64,000 bases of DNA from Pseudomonadota bacterium. Lineage in GTDB: Bacteria; Myxococcota_A; UBA796; CAJQPC01. Position 1 is the first letter of the stretch, and each line of letters begins with the position of its first letter. The notes beneath the pieces are model-generated. The model was not told where the DNA came from. It searched no databases and saw nothing but the letters and a program-made list of their open reading frames with translations. A program made the position numbers and the translations under genes. Shown here piece after piece: positions 34,244-43,246 of the stretch. The stretch is from positions 1 to 64,000 of the forward strand of contig JAAESX010000134.1 in the NCBI GenBank assembly GCA_024228935.1, given 5' to 3'.

Positions 34244-34720
34244 ATGGACCATCGCTGCCTGTACGGACACCGCACCCCCGCGAGCTTCGGCTTCGCGATC
34301 GAGTCGGGCAGCTGCCCGGTCTGCGGCGCTCCCCTCGTCTCGGTCGTGGGCTACCAGACCGCCCGCGACCTCGCCGCCGACGTCCCGATGGACCCGGTCC
34401 TGGCGTTCAACACGGTGCAGTACCTCGAGCAGCACTACGACATGTCGCCCAAGGGCGACGTCGAAGAGGAGCCCGCCGAGGTCTCGGTCGCCGAGATCGA
34501 GATCGACGAGAGCGAAGCCGAGGTGACCCAGACCGGTCCGGACCAGTCCGAGGCCGAGGTCGTCGAGTTCGTCGAGACGAAGCCCCCGATCGCGCTGGTC
34601 GAAGCGCCCGCGCCGGCCGTGGAGCTCCCTTCGGAGACGGCCGCCCCGCAGCCGATCGCGCTGGCCGACAAGCCCGTCGAGGACAGCCTCTCCGACGTCG
34701 AGCGCGACTTCTTCGCGTAG
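34244..34720 (+). CDS. Zinc-ribbon-like protein with acidic tail
   Basis: The ATG at 34244 has GGAGG five bases upstream (158 residues). The N-terminal 35 residues carry a possible zinc site, CLYGH...CPVCGAP. The rest is low-complexity Glu/Pro/Ala (ESEAEVTQTGPDQSEAEVVEFVE), so the C-terminal half is probably disordered. Function unknown. It follows the MmgE/PrpD gene by 31 bases. Confidence 0.7.
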   Translation: MDHRCLYGHRTPASFGFAIESGSCPVCGAPLVSVVGYQTARDLAADVPMDPVLAFNTVQYLEQHYDMSPKGDVEEEPAEVSVAEIEIDESEAEVTQTGPDQSEAEVVEFVETKPPIALVEAPAPAVELPSETAAPQPIALADKPVEDSLSDVERDFFA

Positions 34721-34738
34721 TCGCGTCGGTGAGAGACC

Positions 34739-37213
34739 TCAGTTCACGCTGAGGTCGCCGCCCGCGGTGACGTAGCCGTCCTCGGCGCCATCGAGCTCGA
34801 TGGTCACGTTGTCCAGCGTGAAGCCCTCGATGTCCGGGATGGCGAACTCGCCCAGCGCATCCGTCAGCGACGGCAGCAGCGTGTCGACGATGGTCGTCAG
34901 GAAGTTCTCGACGCCCTCGGCCTGCATGCTGCGCTCGTTCGGGTACACGAGGTCGAACTTGATGCTCGACTCGCCGAGCCCCGCCGACAGCGTGTTGTCC
35001 GAGGTCGTGCCCAGCTCGAGGCCCGCCTCGACCGTCACGTAGAACCGCATGAACAGGTTCGACTCGGCGATGTCCCCGTCGTAGAGGCTGATCTCCAGGT
35101 CACCGATCTGCAGGTCGAGCAGCGAGTCACCCGTGCCCGGCACGACGACCGGCGGCTGGAAGGCCGAGATCCCGACCGCCAGCTCAGAGAACGGTAGCGC
35201 GTCGCCGAGGTCGCCCAGATCGAGGCCGAGCTCCTCGGCCGGCATCTCCTGCTCGAGCAGACCACCCGCCCACAATGCGTGAAACGCCTGGTTCAGGAAG
35301 TCCTGCGACAGGCCGAGGATCATCGCGTTCGTGGTGCTGCCGTAGGTGGGCGCCGTGTACGGGTACGCCAGGCTGCCCGGCGAGTCCGTGTACGGGTTCA
35401 CCCACGTGTCCGCCGTGAAGTAGGTCTCGAGCCCGAGCGTCAGGCCCAGGTCGTCGACCGGCACGGAGTACGGCACGGCATCGAAGTGGTAGGTGTTGCC
35501 TTCGACGTCGAACGACTGGGCGATCTCCAGGTCGGCGAGGACGTCCTCGAGCAGGTCCGGCACCTCGGACTCGATGAGGTCCTCCATCAGGCCCTCCATC
35601 AGCGACCACAGGAGCGCGTCCACCGGGATGCCGAAGAAGTCGATGATGTCCCAGAGCCAGCCATCGAGATCGAAGTCGAAGTTCTGCTCGTCGACCGAGG
35701 CGTTCGCGATGTCGACGCCGATCAAGCCGCTGGAGACGTACGGAGTCATCTCCATGCCGAGGCTGATCCAGTCGGCGTCGATCGAGCCCGACTGGCTGTA
35801 GCTGATGCCCAGGAGCTTTCCGCTGGCGTTGAAGTCGAGGTGCGGGTTGTAGACCACGGCCTCGGTGTCCAGGTAGCCGCCGCTCGTCGGGTCGATGTCG
35901 AGCCCGGTGCTCCCGATGCTCGGGTTGCTGACGGTGAAGTAGATGCTGTACCAGGTGATGCACAGCGACCAGATGCAGGACTCGCTGCTGTCCTCGAACA
36001 CGGGGTTCGGCAGCGCGGACTCGAGCAGGTCGGTGTTCACGAAGTCGCCGACCAGGTCCTCGATGGTGTCGAACCCAGACTCGGTGATGCGGACCTCGAT
36101 GCCGTCGCCGACGCCATAGCCGTAGCCGTTGTAGCTACCCGACAGGACAGCGCGGGTGTCCGTCGTGCGGTTGCCGTCGCCGTCGATGGCGAGGGTCTCG
36201 AGCACGGTCATGCCGTAGTCGTAGTCGGACCAGGCCTCCCACGTGAGGTCGCTGTTGACGGTGGCGGTCTCGCCGTTGACCGTCAGCGAGCTGACGCCCG
36301 ACCACTCCTCGTAGACGGTGCCGCTGGTGTACTGGCCGCTGACGGTGGTCTGGGTGCCTCGCTCGGGGATCAGGACCTCGAGGTCCGGCCCGTTGCTGTC
36401 GATGAGGAACGGCCCGACCGAGTCCGAGAAGGCCCCGTCGAGCGTCGCGGCGTAGACCGTGTAGTTGCCCTCGGCCCAGAACGTCAGCGCGTTGAAGTTC
36501 ACGTCGACGTCGGGCGCCGGATCGACCCACAGGTCCCAGGGCTCGTCACCGGCCACGTTGCCGTACTCGTCCACGATGGTGACCGTGGCGATGGCGGTCT
36601 CGGCCACCTCGAGGTTGGTGCGCGAGAGCTCCAGGTCCAGGCCCACGGCCGGCCCCGGCACGACGAGGAACTCCTCGGTGTCGCCGGTGTTCGAGTCGGC
36701 GGCCGTCGCCGTGTAGGTGCCCGGGACCGTCGACCACATGACGTTGCCGTCGATGTCCGAGTCGGTGGTGACCTCGACGTGGGTCGTGGGCGTCTCGTTG
36801 TCGTAGGCGTCCCAGGCTCGAACGCCGAACTCGAGCAGCTCACCGGCGTCCACCTGGAGGTCCGCCAGCTGCAGGTCGATGCGCGTCGGAGCGCCCGCAG
36901 CCACCTGCATCTCGACGGTGGTCGTGTAGAGCTCGCCCTCGAACATCGTGCTGAACGTCAGGTCGTGCTGTCCGGCGATGGTCGGGTTCACCGCCAGCTC
37001 GTCCCACAGGATCCCCTCCTCGTGCGAGCTGACCATGTACAGGTCGCCGTCGAGGGCCAGCGGCTCGCTCGATCCGTCCATGTACGCCAGGTAGGCGACC
37101 TCGTCCCCCGCCGTCGGCGTGGGGTCCTCGAGCGTGACCGTCAGGTCGAGCGACGGCCGAAAGGTGCTGTACTCGGTACGGCAGCCAGAAAGGGCGAGGA
37201 TGGTGATGAGCAT
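34739..37213 (-). CDS. Large lipoprotein with Ig-like and BPI/TULIP-like regions
   Basis: The 824-residue product starts with the short signal MLITILALSGC. Residues about 15-300 form beta-sandwich Ig-like or invasin-like units (DAGELLEFGVRAWDAYDNETPTTHV, VAETAIATVTIVDEYGNVAG). From about 370 onward the pattern changes to an amphipathic strand and helix order. DWISLGMEMTPYVSSGLIGVDI, helices GIPVDALLWSLMEGLMEDLIESEVPDLLEDVLADL, and YHFDAVPYSVPVDDLGLTLGLETYF recall the N-terminal barrel of BPI/LBP (TULIP) lipid-binding proteins. I infer a hydrophobic-ligand carrier at the cell surface or periplasm. The fold call needs structure prediction. Confidence 0.7.
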   Translation of the reverse strand: MLITILALSGCRTEYSTFRPSLDLTVTLEDPTPTAGDEVAYLAYMDGSSEPLALDGDLYMVSSHEEGILWDELAVNPTIAGQHDLTFSTMFEGELYTTTVEMQVAAGAPTRIDLQLADLQVDAGELLEFGVRAWDAYDNETPTTHVEVTTDSDIDGNVMWSTVPGTYTATAADSNTGDTEEFLVVPGPAVGLDLELSRTNLEVAETAIATVTIVDEYGNVAGDEPWDLWVDPAPDVDVNFNALTFWAEGNYTVYAATLDGAFSDSVGPFLIDSNGPDLEVLIPERGTQTTVSGQYTSGTVYEEWSGVSSLTVNGETATVNSDLTWEAWSDYDYGMTVLETLAIDGDGNRTTDTRAVLSGSYNGYGYGVGDGIEVRITESGFDTIEDLVGDFVNTDLLESALPNPVFEDSSESCIWSLCITWYSIYFTVSNPSIGSTGLDIDPTSGGYLDTEAVVYNPHLDFNASGKLLGISYSQSGSIDADWISLGMEMTPYVSSGLIGVDIANASVDEQNFDFDLDGWLWDIIDFFGIPVDALLWSLMEGLMEDLIESEVPDLLEDVLADLEIAQSFDVEGNTYHFDAVPYSVPVDDLGLTLGLETYFTADTWVNPYTDSPGSLAYPYTAPTYGSTTNAMILGLSQDFLNQAFHALWAGGLLEQEMPAEELGLDLGDLGDALPFSELAVGISAFQPPVVVPGTGDSLLDLQIGDLEISLYDGDIAESNLFMRFYVTVEAGLELGTTSDNTLSAGLGESSIKFDLVYPNERSMQAEGVENFLTTIVDTLLPSLTDALGEFAIPDIEGFTLDNVTIELDGAEDGYVTAGGDLSVN

Positions 37214-37234
37214 GGAGGGACCTCTTGCGCGCGC

Positions 37235-37262
37235 AGTGTATTGCCAGATCCGGCCTCGCCAA
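37235..37262 (-). promoter_or_regulatory. Possible sigma-70-like promoter of the large lipoprotein gene
   Basis: Read on the minus strand, TTGGCG (37257-37262) and TACACT (37235-37240) are 16 bases apart, each matching 4/6 of the consensus, about 25 bases upstream of the ATG at 37213. It is a weak match in a short divergent region. Confidence 0.35.
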
Positions 37263-37328
37263 AGTGCCGTTTGAGATCGCCGACGCCCCGAACGGCCACC
37301 GCGGCCCCGTCAGGCGCGGAATACTGCT

Positions 37329-37347
37329 ATGTAGTCAGTGACTACAT
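37329..37347. promoter_or_regulatory. 19-bp palindromic operator before the acyl-CoA dehydrogenase
   Basis: ATGTAGTCAGTGACTACAT is a perfect 9+1+9 inverted repeat starting 37 bases before the dehydrogenase ATG, in an AT-rich pocket of GC-rich DNA. Size and symmetry fit a TetR-family repressor site, as often controls fatty-acid and acyl-CoA genes. The regulator is not encoded in the window. Confidence 0.65.
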
Positions 37348-37365
37348 TCTGCCTTCGGAGTCCCC

Positions 37366-38517
37366 ATGCCCCTTTCCTTCCCGCCCTGGAACGACGAGCA
37401 CGAGATGCTCCGCAAGACCGTGCGCGACTTCACCGAGAGCCGCCTGACGCCGCACCGCTACGAGTGGGACAAGGCCCGCAGCTTCCCTGTGCGCGAGGTC
37501 TTCAAGGAGATGGGCGAGCTCGGCCTGCTCGGCATCCGGTTCCCCGAGGAGTACGGCGGACTGGGCCTCGACTGGTGGTACACGACCGCGTACGTCGAGG
37601 AGCTCTGCAAGTCCCTGAACGGCGGCGTCATCATGTCGACGCTCGTCCAGACGGACATGGCGACCCCCGTCGTCGCGGAGATCGGCACCCCCGAGCAGTG
37701 TGAGGAGTTCCTCGTCCCCGTCATCAAGGGCGAGTACATCGCGGCGCTCGGCATCACCGAGCCCGGCGCCGGCTCGGACGTCGCGAACATCACGACGACC
37801 GCGACGAAGGACGGGTCCGACTACATCATCAACGGGGCGAAGACCTACATCACCAACGCGTCGGTGGCGGACTTCATCGTGCTGGCGGTGCGCACCGGCG
37901 ACGAGGGCCACTTCGGCATCTCGCTCGTGCTGTTCCCCACGAACACGCCCGGCTTCAGCGTCGGTCGCAAGCTCGACAAGCTGGGCACGCACAGCATCGA
38001 CAGCAGCGAGATCCACTTCGACAACTGTCGGATCCCCCAGCGGTACCTGCTCGGGCAGGAGAACGCGGCCTTCATCCACATCATGAAGAACTTCCAGGGC
38101 GAGCGCCTCGTCGCGGCGCTGATGGGCACCGCCGGCATGGAGATCCAGCTGGCCGACTGCATCGAGTACGGGAAGACGCGTCAGGCGTTCGGCCGCCCGA
38201 TCGGCAAGTTCCAGGTCTGGAAGCACAAGTTCGCCGAGCACCTCACGAGCACCGCGGCGGCGAAGCTCCTGACCTACCGGGCCGTCGACGCGCTCAACAA
38301 CCTGGACGACGCCACCCTGTACGTCAGCCAGGCCAAGCTCCACGTGGCGGACCTCGCGCAGAAGGTCGCGTACGACTGCCTGCAGTTCCACGGCGGCTAC
38401 GGCTACGTCGAGGAGTACGACATCTGCCGCGCGTACCGGGACGTCCGTCTGCTGCCGATCGGCGGCGGGACCAGCGAGGTCATGAAGGAGATCATCGCGA
38501 AGTGGTCGGGCCTCTGA
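37366..38517 (+). CDS. Acyl-CoA dehydrogenase
   Basis: This 383-residue flavoenzyme oxidises acyl-CoA to enoyl-CoA in beta-oxidation or amino-acid breakdown. Landmarks are FPEEYGGLGLDWW, ALGITEPGAGSDVANI, DYIINGAKTYITNA, the KLGTHSIDSSEI strand, GERLVAALMG with the Glu region used as base in the long-chain branch, TRQAFGRPIGKFQ, LQFHGGYGYVEEYDICRAYRDVRL and GGGTSEVMKEIIAK. It is complete and stands alone downstream of the palindromic operator. Chain-length preference cannot be read from the sequence. Confidence 0.95.
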   Translation: MPLSFPPWNDEHEMLRKTVRDFTESRLTPHRYEWDKARSFPVREVFKEMGELGLLGIRFPEEYGGLGLDWWYTTAYVEELCKSLNGGVIMSTLVQTDMATPVVAEIGTPEQCEEFLVPVIKGEYIAALGITEPGAGSDVANITTTATKDGSDYIINGAKTYITNASVADFIVLAVRTGDEGHFGISLVLFPTNTPGFSVGRKLDKLGTHSIDSSEIHFDNCRIPQRYLLGQENAAFIHIMKNFQGERLVAALMGTAGMEIQLADCIEYGKTRQAFGRPIGKFQVWKHKFAEHLTSTAAAKLLTYRAVDALNNLDDATLYVSQAKLHVADLAQKVAYDCLQFHGGYGYVEEYDICRAYRDVRLLPIGGGTSEVMKEIIAKWSGL

Positions 38518-38552
38518 GCCCCGACCGGACACACGCCGAGTAGGCTCTCGGC

Positions 38553-41192
38553 GTGTTTCTCCTGCTCGCCTGCACCGGAACCGCGCCCGAAGGAGAGCCG
38601 CGCACCAACAACGCGCCGGCCATCGCCGAGCTGCGCCTGGAGCCCGAGGCCCCGTACGGGACCGACGACATCACCGCGGTCACGGCGGTGGTGGACCTGG
38701 ACGGAGACGAGACGACGCTGGGGTACACCTGGAGCGTCGACGGGGTCGAACAAGCGATCGACGTCGACGCCCTGCCCTCGGGCACGGCGCGCCGCGACCA
38801 GCTCGTGCACGTCGAGGTCACGATCAGCGACGGGTTCTCCTTCGGCACACCGGTCGAGGCCGAGGTGGTGCTGCTGAACGCGGCACCGACCATCTCCTCG
38901 GTCACGATCGACCCCTCGAGTCCCCAGGTGGGCGATCCCCTCGCCTGTGTCGGCGAGACGGTCGAGCCCGACGGCGACGAGCTGACCTCGACCTGGTCCT
39001 GGACCGTCGATGGGGTCGACGCGGCCAACGAGACCGACCTCCTCGAGGCCGAGCTGCCGCGGAACACCGAGGTCGCGTGCAGCCTGACCGTCGCCGACGA
39101 CGAGCACACCAGCGACACGCTCTGGTCCGAGGCCGTGTTCGTCGGAAACAGCCCCCCGGGCAGCCCGCTCATCAAGCTCGTCCCGAACCCGCCGACGTCC
39201 TGCACCGGAGGCGAGGTCGAGATCCTGGCCGAGGCCGAGGACCCCGACGGCGACGAGCTCACCTACGACGTGACGTGGGAGGACACCGACGGGAACGAGG
39301 TCTGGGGCGAGTTCGCCTACCCCGGAGAGACCTTCGAGCCCGGCGGCTCGTACTCCGTCAGCGTCTGGGCGGACGACGGGTTCTTCCAAGGCGAGCCGAC
39401 GACGCTGGAGTTCACGGCCGTCTCGGGCGGCGAGACCATCGGCAACGGCATCGACGACGACTGCGACGGCGTGGTCGACGAGTGGATCGAGGACGCCTGG
39501 CAGGGCCAGCAGTTGTGGTGGGACACGACCGAGTCGGCGCAGGCGGGCTTCACGCTCGGCACCGGCGATCTGGACGGCGACACCCTGGACGACGTCATCC
39601 TGTCCCGGTCCGGCGAGAACGACCTGCTCGTGTTCCTGGGCGCCTCGATGGACCCCGCCGTCGTGGTCCTCGGCGACCCCGACCTGGAGATCGACGAGGC
39701 CCAGGCCACCAACGCCCTGGCGTTCGGCGACACCGACGGCGACGGGTTGGACGACATGCTCGTCGCCTCGCCCGGGGACGACACGGTCGCGCTGGACGCG
39801 GGGGCCGTCCACCTGGTCCTGGCCAAGGACCTGGCGGACGGCGACCTGGACGCGCTCTCGAGCTGGACGCTCTACGGCGAGGAAGCCACGCACCGGATGA
39901 GCGGCTCGATCGCGCTCGGCGACCTCGACGGCGACGGCGTCGACGACATCGCGGTCGGCGATCCGGACGCCGACGCGCCGGCTCGGGAGTCCGGTCGCAT
40001 CCTGGTGTTCACCGACCTGTCCGGCGGAGCGGTCGACCCGGACGACGCCGACGTGCTGTACGAAGGCGGTGTGCGCGAGGGGCTGTTCGGCACGAGCGTC
40101 GCGATCGTCGACGACATCGACGGCGACGGCATCTCCGAGCTGGTCGGTGGCGCGCCCGAGACCGACCCTGACGGCACGGACAGCGGCACCGTCGCGGTGT
40201 GGTTCGGGGGGACGCTGGGCGGCGGCTACGTCAGCGCCGCCGATGTCCGCGTCTACGGCACCGCCTCGGACGCCTTCCTGGGACGCGAGCCCGCGGGCGC
40301 CGGCGACATCGATGGGGACGGCCTGGCCGAGCTCGCGGTGGGGTCCGAGGAGGACGCCGCCGGGCTGAACATGCCGGGCACGCTGTCTCTGTTCCTGGGC
40401 AGCGACCTGGCCGCCGGCGGCGAGTGGACGCTCGACGACGCATTCGCGACCGTCCAGGCCGACACCGACGACGCCTGGCTCGGGCTGTACGGGGTCGGCC
40501 CCCTCGTCGGTGACACCGACGGCTCCGGGAGCGCGGACCTGGTGGCAGGCGCCGCGGGCGAACAGGCCATCTACCTGTGGCGCGGCATGGACCTGGTCGC
40601 GGGCGGCGACTTCACGACCGGCGACGCGAGCATCCGCATCGGTGCCGAGGCCGAGGACGACTACTTCGGCCGCTGGGCGCTCCTGGCGGACACCGACGGC
40701 GACGGCATCCAGGACCTCCTGTCATCGGCATGGCGCGAGTCCACCTATGCAGACCGAGCCGGTGCGCTCTACGTCTTCCGCCCGCCGTTCGGACAGGAGG
40801 CCGAGGCCTGGGAGCCCGACTGCCAGGCCGACGGCGCGCTCCTGTTCTGCAGGACCCCGACCACCTGGACGCAGGCGCGAGCCCACTGCCAGACGCTGGC
40901 AACCGACCTGGCCGTCGTCGACAGCTCGAGCTGGAACCTCATCGCGTCCGAGTCCGGCGCTTCGCTCTACCCGGCCGGAATCGATCGCGGCGAGTGGTGG
41001 ATCGGCCTGTCCGACGCGGGCACAGAAGGCACCTGGGTCTGGCTCGACGAGACGACCGCCACGACGTTCACCGCGTGGGGCAGCACGCCTGGCGAGGACG
41101 ACACGCGGAACTGTGCGGTGATGAACGAGCCGGGGCTCGGCGAGTGGGACGACCGGCCCTGTGAGCTCGAACGCTTCTTCATCTGTCGATAG
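38553..41192 (+). CDS. Secreted PKD/FG-GAP protein with C-type lectin domain
   Basis: An 879-residue lipoprotein (signal MFLLLAC). The N-terminal ~270 residues are PKD/Ig-like repeats containing DxDGDE motifs. NGIDDDCDGVVDEW is a MopI-like metal-binding motif. Residues about 320-740 form an integrin-type FG-GAP propeller with calcium loops (GDLDGDGVDDIAVGDPDAD, DDIDGDGISELVGGAPE). The last ~110 residues are a C-type lectin fold with the conserved Cys, WWIGLSD, WVWLDET, CAVMN, WDDRPC and FFICR. I infer a surface adhesin or glycan-binding protein. GTG start. Confidence 0.88.
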   Translation: MFLLLACTGTAPEGEPRTNNAPAIAELRLEPEAPYGTDDITAVTAVVDLDGDETTLGYTWSVDGVEQAIDVDALPSGTARRDQLVHVEVTISDGFSFGTPVEAEVVLLNAAPTISSVTIDPSSPQVGDPLACVGETVEPDGDELTSTWSWTVDGVDAANETDLLEAELPRNTEVACSLTVADDEHTSDTLWSEAVFVGNSPPGSPLIKLVPNPPTSCTGGEVEILAEAEDPDGDELTYDVTWEDTDGNEVWGEFAYPGETFEPGGSYSVSVWADDGFFQGEPTTLEFTAVSGGETIGNGIDDDCDGVVDEWIEDAWQGQQLWWDTTESAQAGFTLGTGDLDGDTLDDVILSRSGENDLLVFLGASMDPAVVVLGDPDLEIDEAQATNALAFGDTDGDGLDDMLVASPGDDTVALDAGAVHLVLAKDLADGDLDALSSWTLYGEEATHRMSGSIALGDLDGDGVDDIAVGDPDADAPARESGRILVFTDLSGGAVDPDDADVLYEGGVREGLFGTSVAIVDDIDGDGISELVGGAPETDPDGTDSGTVAVWFGGTLGGGYVSAADVRVYGTASDAFLGREPAGAGDIDGDGLAELAVGSEEDAAGLNMPGTLSLFLGSDLAAGGEWTLDDAFATVQADTDDAWLGLYGVGPLVGDTDGSGSADLVAGAAGEQAIYLWRGMDLVAGGDFTTGDASIRIGAEAEDDYFGRWALLADTDGDGIQDLLSSAWRESTYADRAGALYVFRPPFGQEAEAWEPDCQADGALLFCRTPTTWTQARAHCQTLATDLAVVDSSSWNLIASESGASLYPAGIDRGEWWIGLSDAGTEGTWVWLDETTATTFTAWGSTPGEDDTRNCAVMNEPGLGEWDDRPCELERFFICR

Positions 41193-41201
41193 ACTCTCGT
41201 C

Positions 41202-43196
41202 ATGCTTCTATTGACGCTCGGCTGCACCCTCATCACCCAGAGCCAGTACGACGACCGGATGGCCGCAGAACCCGCCGACTCCGGCGACTGCGCGTCCGAG
41301 GACGTCGAGACCTGGTACCGCGACGCCGATGCGGACGGCTGGGGCGTCGACACGGACACCGTCGAGGCCTGCGACGAGCCCGCCGGGTACACCGCCCAGG
41401 TCGGGGACTGCGACGACAACACCGGCGGCATCTTCCCGGGGGCGAACGAGATCTGCAACGGGCTGTCGGACGACTGCGACGCGGAGATCGACGAGAACGC
41501 CATCGACGCGCAGCTGTACGGCGCGGACCACGACAACGACAACTACCACGACCCGATCTCCGAGACGTGGGCCTGCGACGACCCCGGCGGGGACTTCATC
41601 TTCGTGGGCGGACAGCTCCCCGACTGCGACGACGAGAACCCCGAGACCTACCCGGGCGCCCCCGAGGTCTGCGACGGCGAAGACAACGACTGCGACGGGG
41701 ACATCGACGACGACCCGGTCGACGGGAACACCTACTACAACGACGACGACGGCGACGGCTTCGGCGACATCGACTCGCCGGTGGTGGCCTGCGCCAGCGA
41801 CGGCGTCCTGACCACGGACAGCCTGGACTGCGACGACAACAACGCCCAGGTGAACCCGGACGAGGAAGAGGTCTGCGACGACGGCCTCGACAACGACTGC
41901 GACGGCACCGGCTGCCGGCTCAGCGGGCCGTTCAGTGTCTCGACCGCCGTCATGCGGGTCTTTGGCGATGGACCGGAACATGGGCTCGGTAAGGTCATGG
42001 AGAACGCCGGCGACCTGGACGGCGATGGCACGGACGAGCTGTTCGTCGGGGCTCCGCGGGATGGCGTGGACGACGGCGCCGCGTACCTCCTGTACGGGCC
42101 CATCACGAGCGAGGACAACGTCGACGAGGTCGCCTCGGTCACCATCCACGGCGAGAACGGCAGCTTCTTCGGCGTGGACCTCGTGCGGACCGGCGATCTG
42201 ATGGGCAAAGGCGTCCCAGTGCTCCTGGCGAGTGAGCCCGGCGCGGTCGGCTCCGACGGCGCCGTCTTCGTGTTCGCGAGCGACGAGCTGGATGCCGACA
42301 TGGACGCGGGCGACGCGATCAAGCTGAAGGGCCGCCACTCCGGACAGGCTGGCTACAGCTTCGATGCTGGCGACCTGGACGGCGACGGCACCCCCGACCT
42401 CGCCATCGGCTCGCCCACCGAGACCGGGGACCGGGCGGCGGACGGCGTGCTGCGGATCCTGAACGGTCCGATCACCGCAGACCAGGACCTGTCGTCCGAC
42501 GGCCTGACCGGCCCCAGCGCGGCGGGCGGCGCCGGCAGCTCGGTCTCGGTCGGGGACGTCACGGGCGATGGCCTGGCCGACGTGCTCGTGGGCGCCCCAC
42601 GCGCCCAGGTCTCGGCCTTCGGGTCGGGCGCTGCCTACCTGATCGAGGGCCCGGGGACGGGCGCCGGGGAGCTGGACGACCACTACGTCTTCGAGGGAGA
42701 AGGTGCCGGCGACCTGGCGGGCACCTCGGTCTTCGCGCTGAACGACGCGACGGGCGATGGCTACGGCGACATCGCGGTCTCCGCCCCCAACGCCGAGACC
42801 GTCTACGTGCTGTTCGGCCCCATCAACGACTCGGTCGATCTCGACGACGGCGACATGTTCCTGATCGGCGACGGCACCATCGACGACTTCGGCGAGCACC
42901 TGGGTGCCTTCGGCGATCTTGACGGAGACGGGGTCGACGACATCGGCGTGGGCGTACCGACCGCAGCGACCGGGGCTGGTGTGGTCTACGGCTTCTACGG
43001 CCCGCTCTCGGGCGTCCTGGACAACAGCGACGCCGACTGGCGAGCCATCGGCGGGAACGCCGGGGACGGGCTGCACCAGGTCGGTCCAGCGATGATCTAC
43101 GGCGAGGCGAGCGGCTTCGCGCTGGGTGCCGCGAATGCAGGCGGAGGCGGCCTGGGCTCAGGCGTCATCTATCTGTTCGAACATCCGAGCTACTGA
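41202..43196 (+). CDS. MopI-repeat / FG-GAP lipoprotein
   Basis: The 664-residue product (signal MLLLTLGC) begins with four repeats of the Cys-Asp 'putative metal-binding' type known from myxobacterial MopI-like proteins (GDCDDNTGGIFPGANEICNG, DCDDENPETYPGAPEVCDG, DCDDNNAQVNPDEEEVCDDG). An FG-GAP propeller with DxDGDGxxD loops fills residues about 250-640 (GDLDGDGTPDLAIGSPTETG, GDVTGDGLADVLVGAPRA). Only 9 bases separate it from the lectin protein gene. I infer calcium-stabilised surface proteins that act together. Confidence 0.88.
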   Translation: MLLLTLGCTLITQSQYDDRMAAEPADSGDCASEDVETWYRDADADGWGVDTDTVEACDEPAGYTAQVGDCDDNTGGIFPGANEICNGLSDDCDAEIDENAIDAQLYGADHDNDNYHDPISETWACDDPGGDFIFVGGQLPDCDDENPETYPGAPEVCDGEDNDCDGDIDDDPVDGNTYYNDDDGDGFGDIDSPVVACASDGVLTTDSLDCDDNNAQVNPDEEEVCDDGLDNDCDGTGCRLSGPFSVSTAVMRVFGDGPEHGLGKVMENAGDLDGDGTDELFVGAPRDGVDDGAAYLLYGPITSEDNVDEVASVTIHGENGSFFGVDLVRTGDLMGKGVPVLLASEPGAVGSDGAVFVFASDELDADMDAGDAIKLKGRHSGQAGYSFDAGDLDGDGTPDLAIGSPTETGDRAADGVLRILNGPITADQDLSSDGLTGPSAAGGAGSSVSVGDVTGDGLADVLVGAPRAQVSAFGSGAAYLIEGPGTGAGELDDHYVFEGEGAGDLAGTSVFALNDATGDGYGDIAVSAPNAETVYVLFGPINDSVDLDDGDMFLIGDGTIDDFGEHLGAFGDLDGDGVDDIGVGVPTAATGAGVVYGFYGPLSGVLDNSDADWRAIGGNAGDGLHQVGPAMIYGEASGFALGAANAGGGGLGSGVIYLFEHPSY

Positions 43197-43246
43197 AGAG
43201 GCCGATTCAGGGGTAGTCTTCCCGCTGTGTCCTCGCGGAGAACCCC

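Noticed and set aside
41208..43076. 622-residue minus-strand open frame
   Set aside because: It is antisense to the MopI/FG-GAP gene, whose Cys-Asp and DxDGDG repeats are clear.
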